A DNA stretch of 64,000 nt from JAIBJN01 sp963838795 (GTDB lineage: Bacteria > Actinomycetota > Thermoleophilia > Gaiellales > Gaiellaceae), in contig CAWISL010000010.1 in the NCBI GenBank assembly GCA_963838795.1, positions 476,681 through 540,680 on the forward strand. Direction: 5' to 3'. The translations under genes were made by a program, and so were the position numbers. Positions 42,830-51,046 of this stretch are shown piece by piece. Each line of letters starts with the position of its first letter. Positions within the stretch are counted from its first letter, which is position 1. The notes under the pieces were generated by a model that was not told the origin of the DNA, made no database searches, and saw only the letters and a program-made list of their open reading frames with translations.

Positions 42830-44113
42830 TCAGCCGAGCTCGAGGAGCGGCTCGAAGCGCCCCGGGTCGTCGAACGGCCCGATCACCGCGAGATTGAGCC
42901 GCTCCTCGCGGACGATGTCCTGCGCCACTCGGTGCAGGTCGTCCAGCGTGACCCGGTCGAGCGCCGCGAGAAGCTCCTCGGGCTCGCGCGTGCGGCCCTC
43001 GAGCACCTCGTCGCGGAGGCCGAAGGAGATCGTCCCCTTGGGATCCTCGAGCGAGAGCACGAGGCGCCCCTTGGCGAAGTTGCGCGCCTTCTCGAGCTCG
43101 TCGGCGTCGACGGGCTCGGCAGCGATGCGCCCGAACTCGCGCACGATGGTCGAGACGGCCTCGTCGATCCGCTGGATGTCGACGCCGCCCTGGGCGAAGA
43201 GCGTGCCGGCGTCGGTGTAGCCCTGGTTGTAGCCGTAGATGTAGTAGGCGAGGCCCCGCCGCTCCCGCACCTCGGTGAAGAGGCGGGACGACATGCCGCC
43301 GCCGAGGACGGTGGCCAGGAGCATCAGCGCGTAGCGGTCCGGGTGCCCGAGCTGGTAGCTGTGGACGCCCATCCGCACGTGTGCCTGGTCCGAGGTCTTC
43401 GTGTGCAGCTTGACGCGCGGCGCGTCCTGCTCCCAGCTCACCGGAGCCGGAGAGCCGGTCGCCCCGTTCGGGACGTCTCCGAGCAGCGACGCGACGCGGT
43501 CGACGGCGTCGTCTCCGACCGCTCCGGCGAGGCCGGCGACCATGCGCGGAGCGCGGTACCAGCGGTCGAGATAGTCGACGAACGTCTCGCGGGTCGCTCC
43601 CCGAACGGTCTCCTTGGTGCCGATGATGTCCCAGCCGAGCGGCTGGTCGCCGTAGAGAAGGTCGTCGTACACCCCGTCGACGTAGTCGCGCGGCGTGTCG
43701 TAGTACATGTTCATCTCCTCGACGATCACGCCCTTCTCGCGCTCGATCTCCTCGCCGTCGAACTTCGAGTTGCGGAGCATGTCGACGAGCACGTCGAGCG
43801 CCGTGTCTCGGTGCTCGGCCGCGCACTTGACGTAGTAGCCCGTGTACTCCTTCCCGGTGAAGGCGTTGAACTCGCCGCCGATCGAGTCGATCTCGCCGGC
43901 GATGTCACGGGCGCTCGGCCGGTTCTCCGTTCCCTTGAAGAACATGTGCTCGGCGAAGTGCGCGATGCCGTTCGTCTCCTTGGTCTCGTAGCGAGAGCCG
44001 GCCGCGAGCATCACGAAGCACGCGACCGACTTCGCCTGCGGCATGTCCGCCGTGACGACCCGCAGGCCGTTCGGGAGGGTGGTCTTCTCGAACGTCTTCG
44101 TCGTCACGCTCAT
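42830..44113 (-). CDS. M16 family zinc peptidase (processing-peptidase-like)
   Basis: A 427-residue member of the M16 (pitrilysin/mitochondrial processing peptidase) family. The inverted zinc motif HFAEHMFFKG has HxxEH at about residues 52-56, and the distal Glu is in VIVEEMNMYYD. The C-terminal half has the GGGMSSRLFTEVRERRGLAY signature that supports substrate binding. It resembles bacterial PqqL/YmxG-type peptidases often found after polynucleotide phosphorylase, though that gene is absent here. The ATG at 44113 overlaps the TGA of the thioesterase gene. The open frame upstream of that point is not coding. Confidence 0.93.
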   Translation of the reverse strand: MSVTTKTFEKTTLPNGLRVVTADMPQAKSVACFVMLAAGSRYETKETNGIAHFAEHMFFKGTENRPSARDIAGEIDSIGGEFNAFTGKEYTGYYVKCAAEHRDTALDVLVDMLRNSKFDGEEIEREKGVIVEEMNMYYDTPRDYVDGVYDDLLYGDQPLGWDIIGTKETVRGATRETFVDYLDRWYRAPRMVAGLAGAVGDDAVDRVASLLGDVPNGATGSPAPVSWEQDAPRVKLHTKTSDQAHVRMGVHSYQLGHPDRYALMLLATVLGGGMSSRLFTEVRERRGLAYYIYGYNQGYTDAGTLFAQGGVDIQRIDEAVSTIVREFGRIAAEPVDADELEKARNFAKGRLVLSLEDPKGTISFGLRDEVLEGRTREPEELLAALDRVTLDDLHRVAQDIVREERLNLAVIGPFDDPGRFEPLLELG

Positions 44114-44532
44114 GTAGCCACAGAGCTCCTCTCTTCGTAGGCGTCGAGACGGGCGCGCCAGTCCTCGGGAACCGCCATGGGGGCGTTCGCCTCGTAGTCG
44201 TAGGCGACCAGCACGGACGACGCCTCCAGCACGATGCGCCCGTCTCCGCCCCGGACCTCGTGCTCCATGTCGAAGCTCTTCGTTCCGAGGCGGTTGACGC
44301 GCGCCCCGACCTCGAGGGTCTCGGGAAACCGCGCCGGCGAGCGGAAGTCGACCTCGATGCGAGCGAGGACCAGCGAGAGCTCGTAGGCGAACTGCGGTCC
44401 CAGGACCTCGATCAGGTACCGGATCCGCGCCGTCTCCAGGAAGGTCAGGTAGACCGCGTTGTTGACGTGGCCTGCAGCGTCGATGTCGCGGAACTCGACC
44501 TCGCGCCGCAAGACGAAGCGGTAGCCCTCCAT
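44110..44532 (-). CDS. Acyl-CoA thioesterase, hotdog fold (YbgC/FcbC type)
   Basis: A 140-residue 4HBT-family hotdog protein. The active-site segment is FRDIDAAGHVNNAVYLTFLE near residue 15, with Asp ahead of the GHVNN loop, as in 4-hydroxybenzoyl-CoA thioesterase. IEVDFRSPARFPETLEVG is the expected second strand-turn. It hydrolyses an acyl-CoA in the cytoplasm; the chain is unknown. Its stop overlaps the ATG of the M16 gene. It is divergent from the SIS gene with 26 bases between starts. Confidence 0.9.
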   Translation of the reverse strand: MEGYRFVLRREVEFRDIDAAGHVNNAVYLTFLETARIRYLIEVLGPQFAYELSLVLARIEVDFRSPARFPETLEVGARVNRLGTKSFDMEHEVRGGDGRIVLEASSVLVAYDYEANAPMAVPEDWRARLDAYEERSSVAT

Positions 44533-44558
44533 CCCGGCATGGTACTTTCGCGGCTCCG

Positions 44559-45428
44559 GTGCCCGGCGAGCTCACCCGCAGAGCGGTCTTCGCCCAGCCC
44601 GAGTGGCTCCGGGCCGTTTCCGCGCGCGTCGGCGACCGCCGGCTGCCTGAGGGTCGCGTCGTCCTCACGGGCTGCGGCACTTCCTTGCACGCGGCCCAGA
44701 CGGGTGGCCGTGCGATGCAGGCGCTCGAAGCGGTGCTCTCGCCCCCGGAGGCCGATCTCCTCGTCGTCGTCTCCCACGAGGGCGGGACGGCGATGGCGCT
44801 CGAGGCGGTGCGGGCGTTCTCCGGGCCCTCCTGGCTCGTCACCGGCAAGGAGGAGAGCCCTCTCGCCGAGCTTGCCGACGAGGTGATCGTCGTCACCCCC
44901 GAGGTGGAGGCGTCGTACTGCCACACGGCGAGCTACACGGCCGCCGTCGCCGCGCTCGCGGCGTTGCGAGGCGAGGACGTCTCAGGGCTTCCCGCCGCCG
45001 TCGAGCGCGTGCTGGCGGAGGAGCCGTTCCCGGTCTCCGCCCACGAGCGCATCGCCGTCGTCGGCGCGGGGCGCGACCTGCCGACGGTCCGGGAGGCGGC
45101 GCTCAAGCTGCGGGAGGGCGTTCACATCCCGACCGAGGCCCACCACGTCGAGCAGATCCTCCACGGCCATCTCGCCGCGATCGACGAGACGGTGCGCGTC
45201 TTCGTCCTCGAAGGCCAGGGCCGTGCAGCCGAGCGCGCTCGCGACGTCGTCCGTGCCCTGGGCGAGATCGGCGCCTCGACGACGCTCGTCCCCACGGAGC
45301 ATCCGGTCGTCGACATCGTCCGCTTCCAGCTCCTCACGGTGGCGCTGGCGGAGGATCGCGGGATCGACCCCGACGCGATCCGCCGGGACGAGCCGCGCTG
45401 GGACGCCGCCCGCAAGTCCTACTCGTAG
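44559..45428 (+). CDS. SIS-domain sugar isomerase-like protein (GlmS isomerase-domain relative)
   Basis: A 289-residue protein with two SIS domains, like the isomerase half of GlmS or the AgaS/FrlB group, with no amidotransferase domain. The sugar-phosphate loop is VVLTGCGTSLHAAQTGG. VVVSHEGGTAMALEA follows, where GlmS has SQSGET; here Gln-Ser is His-Glu. The second domain has AALKLREGVHIPTEAHHVEQ and ILHGHL, corresponding to GlmS EGALKLKE. A deaminase or isomerase for an aminosugar phosphate is likely. The GTG start at 44559 follows the divergent gap. Confidence 0.8.
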   Translation: MPGELTRRAVFAQPEWLRAVSARVGDRRLPEGRVVLTGCGTSLHAAQTGGRAMQALEAVLSPPEADLLVVVSHEGGTAMALEAVRAFSGPSWLVTGKEESPLAELADEVIVVTPEVEASYCHTASYTAAVAALAALRGEDVSGLPAAVERVLAEEPFPVSAHERIAVVGAGRDLPTVREAALKLREGVHIPTEAHHVEQILHGHLAAIDETVRVFVLEGQGRAAERARDVVRALGEIGASTTLVPTEHPVVDIVRFQLLTVALAEDRGIDPDAIRRDEPRWDAARKSYS

Positions 45429-45441
45429 CGGCACGCGGTCG

Positions 45442-46803
45442 CTACTGCGAGAGCAGCCAGAGCCCCGCGAGGGTGTAGACGACCATCAGCGCCAGCATCG
45501 CGTACTGGCTGATCGCGGCCTTCCTCGGTGACTCGAAGAGCTCGACCGCCTTGTCGTGCGCGAGCACGAGGCCCGCGACGTGGCCGATCACGAGCGCTGC
45601 GACCTGGGCGTACCAGATCGTCTTCGGCGCGAGCACGCCGATGTCGGGCATGACGTCGGCCGTGCCGAAGAGATCCCAGCCGAAGCCGAAGGGGTCGGAC
45701 GCGAACGGCGCCAGGTACTGCACCTCCCGCACGAAGAAGGAGAAGTAGTGGGCGATCACGTACGCGAGCGCGATCGGCACGAGGCTGCCCAAAAAGGCGC
45801 CGGTGAGGTCGCCGTCGTAGTTCACCGCGTAGGCGGCGGCCCGCATGGCGAGGATGTAGGCGAGGGCCACGAAGACGACCATCAGGAGCAGGCCCGCGGA
45901 CGCCAGGAGCATCCCGAGCACGTCGGCGAGGTCGGGCGAGCGCTCGATCACCGAGCGCAGTCGGTTCGCGCGGAAGTCGACCCAGAGCTCCGTCGAGCTG
46001 AAGCCGTCGAAGGCGACGGAGCCGAGCATCACCGCGACGAAGGCGAGTGTCCCCGGACGGGGATCGAGCTGTGTCAGCCCGGTGAAGGGCCAGCGGACGA
46101 TCAGCCGACCGTCGTGCTCGCCGAACGGCGCGATGCGCGCCAGGAGGCCGAAGTAGACGGCGAAGGCCTCCCCGCTCTCGATCCAGCGCTCCCTGCCGTA
46201 GGCGAGCATCCCGACCCAGGTGATCGCGGTGTACAGGAGGATGGCGAGGACGAGAGCGCGGGGATCCGCCGGATCCCAGTAGGCGAGCTCGAGGGCAGCG
46301 AACCCGAAGAGAAGGACGGCGGCCGGCCAGCGGCCAAGCCCGGCCGGATAGGTGAAGGGCGTCTCCCAGCGCAGGCCGCTCTGCTCGGAGGCCCAGGCCG
46401 CCGCGTCGGCTGCGGCGCGCCAGGGGCTGAGCACCGTCCAGACGTCGCCGAAGAGGACGCTCAGCGCCGGAAGGCCGAGCCAGAAGACGACGAAGACGAA
46501 ACGCGGGGCGAGGTTCTCGTTGGGCGAGGTGTCGCCGATCGCCGCGGCGACGGTGACGAGCACGAGGAGGGCGAACGAGAGGCCGCCGGCGACGATCCGC
46601 AGCGCCCGGCTTCGCAGGACGCGCGCGAGCGCGACCGGAAGCGGCCGACCAGCGCTCGCACGCTCCAGCAGGGGCCGCTTCCACAGGGCCCAGAGGGCGA
46701 CGAACGAGAGGATGAGGACGAGCGCGGCCCCGTAGTAGAAGAGCCACAGCGGGACCGGCAGGTCACTGACCCCGCCGATGCCGTGCGCGAGCGGCTGGCT
46801 CAC
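45442..46803 (-). CDS. Conserved multi-pass membrane protein (about 11 helices)
   Basis: A 453-residue integral membrane protein. Helices include LPVPLWLFYYGAALVLILSF near the start and SQYAMLALMVVYTLAGLWLL at the end. Acidic and His residues occur inside membrane-proximal segments (IAHYFSFFVREVQY, VALVIGHVAGLVLAHD), a pattern seen in metal- or haem-dependent membrane proteins. Similar actinobacterial proteins have been labelled fenitrothion hydrolase, but I doubt that label says what this protein does. The upstream gene encodes a cupredoxin-like membrane-anchored protein only four bases away, suggesting a copper-linked complex. Confidence 0.7.
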   Translation of the reverse strand: MSQPLAHGIGGVSDLPVPLWLFYYGAALVLILSFVALWALWKRPLLERASAGRPLPVALARVLRSRALRIVAGGLSFALLVLVTVAAAIGDTSPNENLAPRFVFVVFWLGLPALSVLFGDVWTVLSPWRAAADAAAWASEQSGLRWETPFTYPAGLGRWPAAVLLFGFAALELAYWDPADPRALVLAILLYTAITWVGMLAYGRERWIESGEAFAVYFGLLARIAPFGEHDGRLIVRWPFTGLTQLDPRPGTLAFVAVMLGSVAFDGFSSTELWVDFRANRLRSVIERSPDLADVLGMLLASAGLLLMVVFVALAYILAMRAAAYAVNYDGDLTGAFLGSLVPIALAYVIAHYFSFFVREVQYLAPFASDPFGFGWDLFGTADVMPDIGVLAPKTIWYAQVAALVIGHVAGLVLAHDKAVELFESPRKAAISQYAMLALMVVYTLAGLWLLSQ

Positions 46804-46807
46804 GTGA

Positions 46808-47341
46808 CTAGCTGACGGTCAGCTCCGCGATCGGGACTCCGAGGTCTTCGAGCTCGGCCTCGAACTCGCCGGTCCTGTCCGCGCGGAAGGTGATCCGTGC
46901 CGCCTGTCCGGGCGCGACGTCCGCGAAGAGGTCGTAGCCGTGGAGATGCACCTCGTCGGTGACGTCGGCACGGACGACGAGCACGACCTGCGTGCCCTCG
47001 TCGATATCCGCGCGCACGATGCCGCCGACGACCTCGCCGTTCTCGAAGCGGACGTTCACTCGCTGCGGCTGGTCGGCCGGCGTCGTCGTGGTCGTCTGCA
47101 CCGTCGTGGTCGTCTCCTGGGTCGTCACCTCGGTGGTCGTCTGCACCGTCGTCGTCTGGGCCTCAGAGGTCGTGTCGGCGGCGGGCTCGCTGTCGTCGGG
47201 TCGCAGCGCGACGAAGAGGATGACGGCCAGGACGACGACGCCGGTGCCGACCCCGAGGTAGATCCAGAGATTCCGGGAGCCTTCGGAGCCGCCGGGCGGT
47301 TGTTGTCCGGGCGGGGGCGGCGACTGCGGCGCTTCGCTCAT
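46808..47341 (-). CDS. Membrane-anchored cupredoxin-like protein with a Thr-rich linker
   Basis: A 177-residue protein. A cytoplasmic Pro/Gln-rich N-terminus precedes one membrane helix (LWIYLGVGTGVVVLAVILFVA). A Thr-rich linker (about residues 60-90, coded mainly by ACG/ACC) follows, then a cupredoxin-like domain. In that domain DEVHLHGYDLFADVAPGQAA holds two His that could bind copper, and FRADRTGEFEAELED closes the barrel. The usual third and fourth ligands (Cys, Met) are not obvious, so it may not be a classic blue-copper site. It is encoded directly before the membrane protein and is probably its partner. Confidence 0.75.
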   Translation of the reverse strand: MSEAPQSPPPPGQQPPGGSEGSRNLWIYLGVGTGVVVLAVILFVALRPDDSEPAADTTSEAQTTTVQTTTEVTTQETTTTVQTTTTTPADQPQRVNVRFENGEVVGGIVRADIDEGTQVVLVVRADVTDEVHLHGYDLFADVAPGQAARITFRADRTGEFEAELEDLGVPIAELTVS

Positions 47342-47403
47342 CAGGGTGCCTCCAGATTCGGGGTGCAGCCCATCTTGCCAGCGGCCGCGCCGGCGGGGCT
47401 CGC

Positions 47404-47688
47404 CTACTGCACGGCGAGGCCGCCGTTCTCGGCCGCTCCGGCGAGAAAGGCGAGCCAGTCATGCCAGAGCTTCTCGTCGGCGAGCACCTTCGTCTCGGGC
47501 GAGGCCTGGGACAGAGCGAAGTCGACCGCTCCGGGAGGGATCAGGGTCCCCGGCTCGAGGCGATCGAGCTGGAGCCAGCCGCTCATGCCCTGCGCGGCCA
47601 TCTCCTCCATGAGCTGCTGCAGATCCTCGAGCCCGAGGAAGACGTGCCCGCCCATGCCGTCGTTCTTCGCCCAGTAGAGCCGGAGCAT
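47404..47688 (-). CDS. Small protein, unknown function
   Basis: A 94-residue soluble protein (MLRLYWAKNDGMGGHVFLGLEDLQ at the start, split here into known codons). It is acidic, has several Trp and Met, and no Cys. It lies four bases after the cysteine-desulfurase-like gene in the same direction, so the two are probably co-expressed. The lack of frame breaks and ordinary codon use support a real gene. No family recognised. Confidence 0.55.
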   Translation of the reverse strand: MLRLYWAKNDGMGGHVFLGLEDLQQLMEEMAAQGMSGWLQLDRLEPGTLIPPGAVDFALSQASPETKVLADEKLWHDWLAFLAGAAENGGLAVQ

Positions 47689-47691
47689 CGG

Positions 47692-48858
47692 CTACACGAG
47701 GTCGTGGAGCGCGGCGAGGAGGCGGTCGACCTCCTCGCCGGTGTTGTAGTGGATGATCCCGAGGCGCAGGGCGCCGTCGGGCAGGCCGAGCCGGGTCATT
47801 ACCTCGACCGCGTAGTAGTCGCCCCACCAGACGGCAAGATCCTGCTCGGCCAGGCGCGTTGCGGCCTGCTCGGGGGTCAGCCGGGGAACCGTGACGGCAA
47901 AGGTGGCCACCCGCCCCTCCATGGTCGGCCTGCCGTAGAGCCTGAGGCCGTCCGGAAGGCCGGCGAGGAGTCGCTCTCCGAGCTCGCGCTCGTGAGCCGC
48001 GATGCCGTCCCAGGCGACCGAGTCCAGGTAGGCGACCGCTGCGTTGAACCCGGCTAGGGCCTCGTGCGGGAGCGTACCGGTCTCGAAGCGGGCGCCGACA
48101 GGCTCGGCTGGCGCCGGACGGACCTTGTACGGCCGCCAGCGCTCGAGCAGCTCGCGCCGGCCGTAGAAGAGCCCCAGGTGCGGGCCGAAGAACTTGTAGG
48201 GCGAGCAAAGCAGCACGTCGGCGCCGAGCTCGCGGACGTCGATGGGACAGTGCGCGGCGTAGTGGACGGCGTCCACCCATGCGAGGGCGCCGGCCTCGTG
48301 GGCAAGCTCGACGATCCGCGCGGCGTCGGTGATCGTCCCGACCGCGTTGGAGGCCCACGGGAAGGCGACCACACGTGTCCGCTCGCCCAGCTGGCGCTCC
48401 AGGTCGTCCATGTCGAGGCTGGCGTCCTCCTCGTTCAGGTCGACGAAGCGGACGACGAGGTCGAGGTCGTCGGCCAGGTGGAGCCAGGGTGAGACGTTGC
48501 CGTCGTGGTCGAGCCGCGTGACCACGATCTCGTCCCCGGCGCGGAGGTCACGAGCGAGCGTGCGCGTGAGCGCGAAGTTGAGCGTGGTCATGTTCTGGCC
48601 GAAGCCGACCTCGTCGGGGTCACAGCCGAGAAAGCGGGCGGCCGCGTGGTGGGCGGAGACGACCAGCGCATCGCTTCGCCGGCTGGCTTCGAACGCCCCG
48701 CCCAGGTTCGCGTTGAACTCACGTAGGTAGCCGGCCATCGCCTCGATCACGGAGTCCGGCGCCTGGGTGCCCCCGGGGGCGTCGAAGAAGGCCGTCGGCC
48801 GGTCGAGCGCCGAGAAGCGCGCGCGAACGGCGGCGACGTCGAAGGCGACCACGCTCAT
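47692..48858 (-). CDS. Cysteine-desulfurase-like class V aminotransferase
   Basis: A 388-residue PLP enzyme of the SufS/IscS/Csd fold. FFDAPGGTQAPDSVIEA is the entry segment, and TRLDHDGNVSPWLHLAD parallels the EHHSN region. Asp and His in WVDAVHYAAHCPID contact PLP, and the Schiff-base Lys is in LCSPYKFFGPHLGLFYG. The active-site Cys loop seen in SufS near the end is not evident; that region reads VWWGDYYAVEVM. It may therefore act on a substrate other than cysteine, like the VC1184-type group. The ATG at 48858 lies 11 bases after the MmsA stop. Confidence 0.85.
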   Translation of the reverse strand: MSVVAFDVAAVRARFSALDRPTAFFDAPGGTQAPDSVIEAMAGYLREFNANLGGAFEASRRSDALVVSAHHAAARFLGCDPDEVGFGQNMTTLNFALTRTLARDLRAGDEIVVTRLDHDGNVSPWLHLADDLDLVVRFVDLNEEDASLDMDDLERQLGERTRVVAFPWASNAVGTITDAARIVELAHEAGALAWVDAVHYAAHCPIDVRELGADVLLCSPYKFFGPHLGLFYGRRELLERWRPYKVRPAPAEPVGARFETGTLPHEALAGFNAAVAYLDSVAWDGIAAHERELGERLLAGLPDGLRLYGRPTMEGRVATFAVTVPRLTPEQAATRLAEQDLAVWWGDYYAVEVMTRLGLPDGALRLGIIHYNTGEEVDRLLAALHDLV

Positions 48859-48869
48859 GTTCGGCTCGC

Positions 48870-50340
48870 TCAGACCTTGGGCCAGCGGGTGATGACGACC
48901 TTCTTCTCGGTGTAGAACTCGATTCCATCGCGGCCGTGCGCGTGCAGGTCGCCGAAGAACGAGTCCTTCCAACCAGTGAAGGGGAAGTACGCCATCGGCG
49001 CCGCGACACCGATGTTGACGCCGAGCATCCCCGCCTGCGCCTCGTACCGGAACCGACGCATGGCGCCGCCGCTCGTCGTGAAGATCGAGGCTGCGTTGCC
49101 CTTCGTCGAGGCGTTGAGGATCTCGAGCGCCTCCCCCAGGTCGGCCGCCTTGAGCAGCGTGAGGACGGGACCGAAGATCTCCTCCCGCGCGATCTCCGAG
49201 CCCGGCTCGGACTCGATGATCGTCGGGCCGATGAAGTTGCCCTCCTCCGAGCCGCGGCCGCGCCCGTCGAGGACGAGCTCGCCGTCGCTCGCTCCCTTCT
49301 CGATCCAGCCGAGGATGCGCTCCTGGGACCCGGAGGAGATCACGGGGCCGACCTCCGTCTCCGGATCGGCGCCGTCGCCGACGACCATGGCGCCTCCCTT
49401 CTCCGCGAGCGCCGCCTTCAGCGGCTCGTAGGCGTCTCCCACCGCGATGCAGACCGAGTTCGCCAGGCACCGCTGGCCCGCGGCGTGGAACGCCGAGGAG
49501 AGGACGCCGTCGACGGCGGCGGCGAGCTCGGCGTCGGGCATGACGATGACGTGGTTCTTCGCCCCGCCGAGCGCCTGCACGCGCTTTCCGTGCTTGGCCG
49601 CGGTCTCGTAGATGTAGTGCGCCACGGGCGTCGAGCCGACGAAGGAGACACCGTCGATCCCCGGGTGCTCGAGAATCGCGTCCACCGAGGGCTTGCCGCC
49701 GTGGACGAGGTTGACGACGCCGGGCGGAACGACGCCGTCGAGGAGCTCAAAGGTCCGCTGCACCGCGAGGGGATCCTGCTCCGACGGCTTGCACACGAAC
49801 GTGTTTCCGCACGCGATCGCGAACGGCAGGAACCACATTGGCACCATGAACGGGAAATTGAACGGGGTGATCGCCGCGAAGACGCCGATCGGCTGGCGGA
49901 CCATGTCCGAGTCGATCCCGCGCGAGACGTCCTCGAGATTCGTGCCCTGCATGAGCGACGGGATGCCCGTGGCGACCTCGACGCACTCGATCCCTCGCCG
50001 CACCTCTCCGGCGGCGTCCTTGATCGCCTTGCCGTTGTCGCGGGTGACCAGGAGCGCGAGCTCGTCCAGCGCCGCCTCGAGTCGGTACTTGAGCTCGAAG
50101 CAGGCGCGGGCGCGCTCGACAGGAGGCGTGGCCCGCCAGCCCGGGAACGCCTCGCGCGCGGCCCTCACGGCCTCGTCGACCTGGGACGGGCCGGAAAGCG
50201 GGACGACTCCGAGCAGGCTCGCCGTTGGCGGGGTTCACGACGTCGAGCGTCTCGGCGCCCTCGGCCTCCACCCAGCTGCCTCCGATGTAGTTCTTGAGGG
50301 TCTGCGTCGCGACCCCGGGCTTGTCCTCGACCTGCGCCAT
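48870..50340 (-). CDS. mmsA: Methylmalonate-semialdehyde dehydrogenase (acylating), frameshifted near its start
   Basis: A CoA-acylating aldehyde dehydrogenase of valine, thymine and inositol breakdown: methylmalonate semialdehyde to propionyl-CoA. It starts MAQVEDKPGVATQTLKNYIG at ATG 50340, nine bases after AGGAGG, and reads to NPANGEP. A one- or two-base error at about 50212-50224 shifts the frame. The rest continues AAREAFPGWRATPPVERA to the stop. NFPFMVPMWFLPFAIACGN, LGGAKNHVIVMP (where other ALDHs have the Glu loop) and the catalytic Cys in GQRCLANS identify the MMSDH type. About 490 residues when joined. The frameshift is probably an assembly error, because both halves are well conserved. 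Confidence 0.88.
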
Positions 50341-50376
50341 GTCGTCCTCCTGGTTGCTCCGACGTAGAGTATCGCC

Positions 50377-50961
50377 GTGGCTGCGCCGTGGGCCCCCGCC
50401 GTGCCCGACGTCCTGGCGCCGGGGCTGCGCTGCGTGTTCTGCGGCATCAACCCGGGCAGGCGTTCCTCGGCCGCCGCTGCACATTTCGCCAATCCGAGGA
50501 ACGACTTCTGGCGACTCCTCGCGGACTCGGGACTGACGCCGCGCCAGCTCGCCCCGTCGGAGCAGTGGTCGCTCCTCGAGCTCGGATACGGGCTCACGAA
50601 CGCCGCTCAGAGGACGACCAAGGGGAGCGGCGACCTGCGGCGCGGCGACTTCGAGGGCTCGCGCGAGCGCCTCGAGCGGATCGCGACGGAGCTTCGGCCC
50701 CGGATGATCGCCTTCGTCGGCAAGGCGGCTTACCAGGGCGCGCTCGGCGTCCCGAACTGCGGGCACGGCCTCCAGGGGCGAGCCCTGGAGGCGACGCGGC
50801 TCTTCGTGCTCCCGTCGACCTCGCCGGCGAACGCCGCCGTTCCCTACGCGGAGCGCCTGCGTTGGTTCACGACGCTGGCCGCCGCCCTCGGGCCCCGCGG
50901 TCCCACTTCCGGCACGGGCCCGCGCCCGTCTCGACCCATGTCGCGCGCCACGCGTGCGTGA
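50377..50961 (+). CDS. mug: G/U mismatch-specific uracil-DNA glycosylase (Mug/TDG)
   Basis: A 194-residue DNA repair enzyme that removes uracil or thymine paired with G. The active-site segment is VFCGINPGRRSS, with Asn as the catalytic residue as in E. coli Mug. NPRNDFWRLL is the next conserved loop. The intercalating loop is VLPSTSPANAA, close to the NPSGLSR-type loop of Mug/TDG. The C-terminus has about 25 extra Pro/Arg-rich residues after the fold (SGTGPRPSRP). GTG 50377 lies 36 bases from the divergent mmsA start. An 85-base gap follows in which I see no clear element. Confidence 0.88.
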   Translation: MAAPWAPAVPDVLAPGLRCVFCGINPGRRSSAAAAHFANPRNDFWRLLADSGLTPRQLAPSEQWSLLELGYGLTNAAQRTTKGSGDLRRGDFEGSRERLERIATELRPRMIAFVGKAAYQGALGVPNCGHGLQGRALEATRLFVLPSTSPANAAVPYAERLRWFTTLAAALGPRGPTSGTGPRPSRPMSRATRA

Positions 50962-51046
50962 ATTGGCGTTACGCTGGAAAGCGGGTGGTGGGAGAGGGGT
51001 GCCCCGTGACTTAACGAGGGCTCACCTGTAGGGAGCGGTCGAGCGG

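Noticed and set aside
45442..46803. The eleven-helix membrane protein as CopD or as a true fenitrothion hydrolase
   Set aside because: It lacks the CopD pattern and length, and the hydrolase label carries no visible catalytic motif here. I keep it as a membrane protein of unknown role.
47060..47160. Tandem DNA repeat or CRISPR-like pattern
   Set aside because: These are Thr codons (ACG/ACC) of a linker in the cupredoxin-like protein. There are no spacers and no cas genes.
50962..51046. Possible small RNA or riboswitch between mug and nadE
   Set aside because: Both genes point towards this gap, so a leader element is not expected, and I found no convincing stem beyond a few G/C pairs.
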